DNA of 10,030 nt, from NCBI GenBank assembly GCA_003233075.1, contig QIKQ01000360.1:1-10030 (forward strand), given 5' to 3'. The position numbers and the translations under genes are program-made. Source of the stretch: Gammaproteobacteria bacterium. GTDB lineage: Bacteria > Pseudomonadota > Gammaproteobacteria > SZUA-21. This document shows positions 7,901 to 10,030 of this stretch, piece by piece. Under the pieces are notes generated by a model that was not told the origin of the DNA, searched no databases, and saw only the letters and a program-made list of their open reading frames with translations. Numbering within the stretch: the first letter of the stretch is position 1; each line of letters opens with the position of its first letter.

Positions 7901-8021
7901 CAGGTATGGCATCCAACGGAGTAGTTCTAATACTGTAAACCCCCCATACCACAAATATTACAGTCAACAACAAAACTAAAAATCGATTATCAATCGACCA
8001 GTCGATGATTTTTGATATCAT
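4902..8021 (-). CDS. cusA: Heavy-metal efflux RND pump, CusA-like (Cu(I)/Ag(I) type)
   Basis: This 1039-residue inner-membrane proton antiporter (E. coli CusA: 1047) is the engine of a tripartite pump exporting monovalent copper or silver. It has the RND duplicated plan: a first helix at about 12-30, a periplasmic domain beginning TTPLDAIPDLSDVQVIIKTS, helices from about 340, a second periplasmic domain about 560-865, and helices to 1032. Counted against remembered E. coli numbering, the metal-binding Met triad is present as M566, M616 and M665 (E. coli 573, 623, 672). Also kept are the Met pairs M391/M1003, M403/M479 and M410/M494, and the charged residues R83, E560, D610, E618, R662 and K671. 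In the proton relay, D405 (GAMVDG) and E932 (VEIGV) are kept, but the E. coli Lys984 position is Ile978 (RVRPILMT). The Met set argues against a CzcA-type divalent-metal pump. The start follows AAGGGG, 9 bp after cusB. Confidence 0.95.
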   Translation of the reverse strand: MISKIIDWSIDNRFLVLLLTVIFVVWGVYSIRTTPLDAIPDLSDVQVIIKTSYPGQAPRVVEDQVTYPLTTAMLSVPGAVKVRGYSFFGDSYVYIIFKDGTDLYWARSRVLEYLNQVTGRLPKEARPALGPDATGVGWIYQYALIDKTQKHDISELRAIQDWFLKYELQTVPGVSEVATIGGMVKQYQVVVDPDRLRAYGIPLNRLRKAIQNANKEVGGSVIEMAEAEYMIRATGYIKNEQDLRNIPLGVNKKGTPILLKDVAKVRLGPQMRRGVAELNGEGEVVGGVIVMRYGENALATIEKVKAKLEDLKKGLPKGVEIIETYDRSSLINRAVSTLTEKLIQEFIVVAIVCLVFLFHLRSALVVIISLPIGIVFAFIVMKSQGVNANIMSLGGIAIAIGAMVDGAIVMIENMHKHMEKAKYSAQNHWQTVRQATHEVGAPLFFSLIIITLSFLPVFTLEAQEGRMFSPLAFTKTYAMAAAAGLSITLVPVLMGYFIRGHITPEAKNPVNRALIKVYRPFISVALKHPLLIIAISVVAMASMMVPMTQVGSEFMPDIDEGDLMYMPTTFPGVSIGKAKEILQQTDKLIKSVPEVKTVFGKIGRADTATDPAPLTMIETTIQFKPRDQWRKGMTPEKLRKELAQIVKLPGLTNAWVMPIKTRIDMLATGIKTPVGIKVAGADLKVIQDIGKRIEEVIKTVPGTTSAYAERVAGGRYITVDINRLKAARFGLNISHVQDVIRTAIGGMQVSESVEGLRRFPINIRYPRESRDSLQKLKLLPIITPTGARITLSDVASVKVESGPAMIKSENARPNGWVFIDIAGRDLGSYVAEAQRVVADKVKLPPGYSIEWSGQYEYMVRAKKRLQMVVPLTLIIIILLLYLNFRNFTEVAIIMGTLPLALVGGYWLIYLLGYNMSVAVGVGFIALAGVAVEIGVIMLTYLNAAYKEKRNRDGKLHTLTFAELHQAVMAGTLLRVRPILMTVTAIIAGLLPIMLGSGTGSEVMRRIAAPMVGGMISATILTLVLIPSIYLLIHKRKCIH

Positions 8022-8026
8022 GTTAT

Positions 8027-8032
8027 CCCCTT
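8027..8032 (-). promoter_or_regulatory. Ribosome binding site of cusA, overlapping the cusB stop
   Basis: AAGGGG lies 5 bp before the cusA ATG and shares its first two bases with the TAA stop of cusB (8031-8033). A ribosome finishing cusB would sit on the cusA start signal, which implies coupled translation of adaptor and pump. Confidence 0.7.
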
Positions 8033-9302
8033 AATCTTTGCTCAAGTTTTTAGCCGGCTCTTTTTTAGGCGTCTCCTCGTCAGACTCTTTCATCCGACTA
8101 AGGCTTGCCTTAAAACTCGCTTCCGAATCAATTAAAAACTGACCCGAGATAACTACTCTTTCACCTGGCTTTAATCCCGACGTAACTTCAATCCATTCAC
8201 CTGATTCAATTCCCGTTGATACTTGACGTGGTGTGAATACACCATTTTCCTGAGCGATAATAATTCGTTTGGTTCGGCCTGTACGTATTAAGGCGGAGTT
8301 GGGGATTAAAATGGCATTCAAGCGGCTGCCCGCATCAATTGTTATGTGCGCAAACATATTAGGCTTCAATAATTCATCAGTATTATCAATACTAAAGCGA
8401 ACTTTTAGGGTTCGAGTTTTTTGATTGAAACTCGGATAAATGTATTCAACCTTAAGCTTCTTGCCCTGCTTCCATCCATCCAGGTTTTTCAGGTCATGGA
8501 CATCTAAAATTGCATCTTGGCCTTTTTTAACCCAGTTTGACTGCGCACCAAACACTTCGGCTTGTATCCATAGTCTGGAAAGATCAGCAATAGCCATGAT
8601 CTCGGTATTGGGCATGATATACATACCTTGGCGTACTTTTAATGAGGAGACGACCCCGCTCTTGCTTGCCCTGACTTGAATTAATTGCTTGACCTTTCTT
8701 GATTTGGTTAACTCATCGACATGTTGCTGAGGAATATCCAATGCTTTTAAGCGATCCCTTGAGGCGCGAATGAGCGACTTATTTCCAAGAATCAAAGCTT
8801 GAACGTACTCTTGTTGCACATTAACCAGCTCAGGAGAATAGTACTCGAACAACAAATCACCTTTGCTAACTCGCATTCCTTCGGTATTCGCTTTTAACGT
8901 TTGAACCCAGCCTTGCGCACGCATGTGTATATGGTAAATCTTGTTTTCATCATATTCGATATAGGCAACAGTTTCGATTTTTCGAGGAAGAATATCTTTT
9001 TTAATCGTTACAATTTTAACGCCCATATTATTAACGACCGCCGGAGATATTTTCACCGATTGACTATCACTGTTGTCCCCTTCGTCATAAACCGGCACCA
9101 GCTTCATTCCCATGGGCGATTTGCCGGGTTTATCACGCCGATAATTTGCATCCATTGGCGCAACCCAGTACTTGATCTTTCGTTCAGCCTGGCCAGATGC
9201 GTTTTGATTACCGCTACTTGTGCTGGCGTCTTTGTCGCTGCAACTACTTAGAATAACGACCAAACCAAATAGTGAAATCATAAAATAAATTTTAATTTTC
9301 AT
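8031..9302 (-). CDS. cusB: Periplasmic adaptor (membrane fusion protein) of the efflux pump, CusB-like
   Basis: This 423-residue adaptor (E. coli CusB: 407) bridges the RND pump and the outer-membrane channel and hands metal to the pump. It starts with a lipoprotein signal whose lipobox LSSC gives Cys21 followed by Ser. A Ser/Asn-rich linker leads to a heavy-metal-binding segment at about 45-72: YWVAPM, then DKPGKSPMGMKLVPVY. Met50, Met64 and Met66 correspond to the N-terminal Met ligands of E. coli CusB (49, 64, 66). Next come the lipoyl-like half (GWVQTLKANTEGMRVSKGDLL, 131-151), a short helical hairpin at about 157-205, the second lipoyl half (VRASKSGVVSSLKVRQGMYI), a beta-barrel and a membrane-proximal domain ending GQFLIDSEASF. 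The last 20 residues are charged, low-complexity and probably disordered. Its ATG shares one base with the upstream stop (TAATG), and a GGAGG site (9309-9313) lies 6 bp before it. Confidence 0.93.
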   Translation of the reverse strand: MKIKIYFMISLFGLVVILSSCSDKDASTSSGNQNASGQAERKIKYWVAPMDANYRRDKPGKSPMGMKLVPVYDEGDNSDSQSVKISPAVVNNMGVKIVTIKKDILPRKIETVAYIEYDENKIYHIHMRAQGWVQTLKANTEGMRVSKGDLLFEYYSPELVNVQQEYVQALILGNKSLIRASRDRLKALDIPQQHVDELTKSRKVKQLIQVRASKSGVVSSLKVRQGMYIMPNTEIMAIADLSRLWIQAEVFGAQSNWVKKGQDAILDVHDLKNLDGWKQGKKLKVEYIYPSFNQKTRTLKVRFSIDNTDELLKPNMFAHITIDAGSRLNAILIPNSALIRTGRTKRIIIAQENGVFTPRQVSTGIESGEWIEVTSGLKPGERVVISGQFLIDSEASFKASLSRMKESDEETPKKEPAKNLSKD

Positions 9303-10030
9303 TACAAACCTCCAGTAAAATAACGTAAATCTGATTCCGTTTTTCGAATATCAATTTCCAGGCGTATCGCTCTTAGCTTTATTTCTAATTCGGTAATTCG
9401 AGCCTTTACCAAAGTCGAGAATTCTGAACTTTTGTTTTGATACGATGACATTGTTGCAACCGAATTCAATCTCGCCTTAGGTAATAGCATCCGCGTGTAA
9501 CGTTGAAAACGCGTTTGCAATCGCTGCCAGCTTGAGTACTTATCAACTAGATTTTTTCTCAGCATCAGCAAACGTTCGCTACGAGCCAATACAGCGGCAC
9601 TTGCTATTTTCGCGCTTGCCGCTACTTTCTTGTTGTTACGAGATCGCTTGAAAAAAGGAATGTCAATCATCAATCCAACAGAAGCCAAGTTAGCTCTGTT
9701 TTTTCGTTCTGCATAACTGGCATACACAGAAAATTTTGGCTTGTAGGCTTGGCGCGCTAAATCAACTAATTTTCGCTTCGCTGAAATTTTAATTTGATCA
9801 CTTTGAATCAAGGGATGTTTTGCGAGACGCTCTATTAAGAAACTTAAATTCGCCAATTGAATGCCAGTCGGAAGAGTTTGACTTAGAGGCCGCATCGCAT
9901 TGTCCAAGCCAATCCACTTACCCAAGCGGGCCCTTGCTTTGTCTTGATGCGTTTTTATTTTAATTAGGCGGTCATCCAATAATTCAATTTCAAGTTGAGC
10001 GCGAATAACGTCATGCTGTCTACCTCGCCC
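9302..10030 (-). CDS. Outer-membrane efflux factor, TolC/CusC family (partial, N-terminus outside window)
   Basis: This is the C-terminal 242 residues of the outer-membrane channel of the metal pump. The frame is open to the right edge, so the gene begins beyond the window; a TTG at 9979 is in frame but is not the start. The first visible residues (GRGRQHDVIRAQLEIELLDDRL) match a helix common in TolC-family metal-efflux proteins. Later come GLMIDIPFFKR, the usual beta-strand and turn of the second repeat, and a long helical part including LLPKARLNSVATMSSYQNKSS and FSTLVKARITELEI, ending YFTGGL. These are the alpha-barrel helices of one structural repeat. The gene overlaps cusB by one base. 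No CusF-like metallochaperone gene lies between them, unlike E. coli cusCFBA. The family is clear; naming it cusC rests on the neighbours. Confidence 0.88.
   Translation of the reverse strand, partial: GRGRQHDVIRAQLEIELLDDRLIKIKTHQDKARARLGKWIGLDNAMRPLSQTLPTGIQLANLSFLIERLAKHPLIQSDQIKISAKRKLVDLARQAYKPKFSVYASYAERKNRANLASVGLMIDIPFFKRSRNNKKVAASAKIASAAVLARSERLLMLRKNLVDKYSSWQRLQTRFQRYTRMLLPKARLNSVATMSSYQNKSSEFSTLVKARITELEIKLRAIRLEIDIRKTESDLRYFTGGL
9309..9313 (-). promoter_or_regulatory. Ribosome binding site of cusB, inside the end of the outer-membrane factor gene
   Basis: GGAGG with 6-bp spacing precedes the cusB ATG. It lies within the last codons of the upstream gene, just before its TAA, and confirms the chosen cusB start, which also gives a proper lipoprotein signal. 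Confidence 0.75.

Noticed and set aside
4902..8021. Assignment as a CzcA-type Co/Zn/Cd pump
   Set aside because: The methionine triad and methionine pairs aligned with CusA point to monovalent copper or silver, despite the missing relay lysine.
8901..9251. 116-codon plus-strand open frame inside cusB
   Set aside because: It lies fully antisense to a well-supported gene, and the translation shows no recognisable motif or membrane plan.
9977..9979. TTG as the start of the outer-membrane factor
   Set aside because: The frame continues open to the window edge and encodes recognisable family sequence upstream of it, so the gene is simply cut by the edge.
1..10030. tRNA or rRNA genes, CRISPR arrays, insertion sequences or phage genes
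   Set aside because: No cloverleaf-like or spaced repeat pattern, transposase motif or terminal inverted repeat was noticed; nearly all the sequence is accounted for by the listed genes.

Overview
The window looks like chromosomal DNA of a moderately AT-rich Gram-negative bacterium, probably a gammaproteobacterium. The evidence is a FabI enoyl-ACP reductase very close to the E. coli type, a CusCBA-type tripartite heavy-metal efflux system that needs an outer membrane, and lipoprotein signals on two periplasmic proteins. I cannot name the genus. No RNA genes, insertion sequences, phage genes or CRISPR arrays were seen.

Left part (1-3653, minus strand): the start of a peptide-type ABC importer operon. 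Transcription runs right to left: a very large membrane-tethered substrate-binding protein, a DppB/OppB/YejB-like permease, and the first 49 codons of a further gene that overlaps the permease stop (TAATGA) and is probably the second permease. The ATPase gene(s) must lie beyond the left edge. The binding protein carries an extra, AT-rich, lysine-rich helical stretch of about 127 residues and appears to be anchored at both ends.

Middle (3654-4901): a 315-bp divergent intergenic region, then fabI on the plus strand, preceded by a perfect 21-nt palindrome that could be an operator. FabI performs the last reduction of each fatty-acid elongation cycle. Between fabI and the convergent efflux operon is a 150-bp spacer with strong tandem hairpins but no clear U-tract.

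Right part (4902-10030, minus strand): an efflux operon in the order outer-membrane factor (truncated by the window edge), CusB-like adaptor, CusA-like RND pump. The genes are tightly coupled (TAATG overlap; 9-bp gap with the ribosome binding site on the preceding stop codon). CusA keeps the periplasmic methionine triad and the methionine pairs expected of a Cu(I)/Ag(I) exporter, and CusB keeps its N-terminal metal-binding methionines. However, the lysine of the E. coli CusA proton-relay trio is replaced by isoleucine. No CusF chaperone lies between the genes, and no regulator is visible. I found no clearly new system; the most unusual elements are the enlarged, doubly anchored binding protein and the uncharacterised palindrome and hairpins around fabI.
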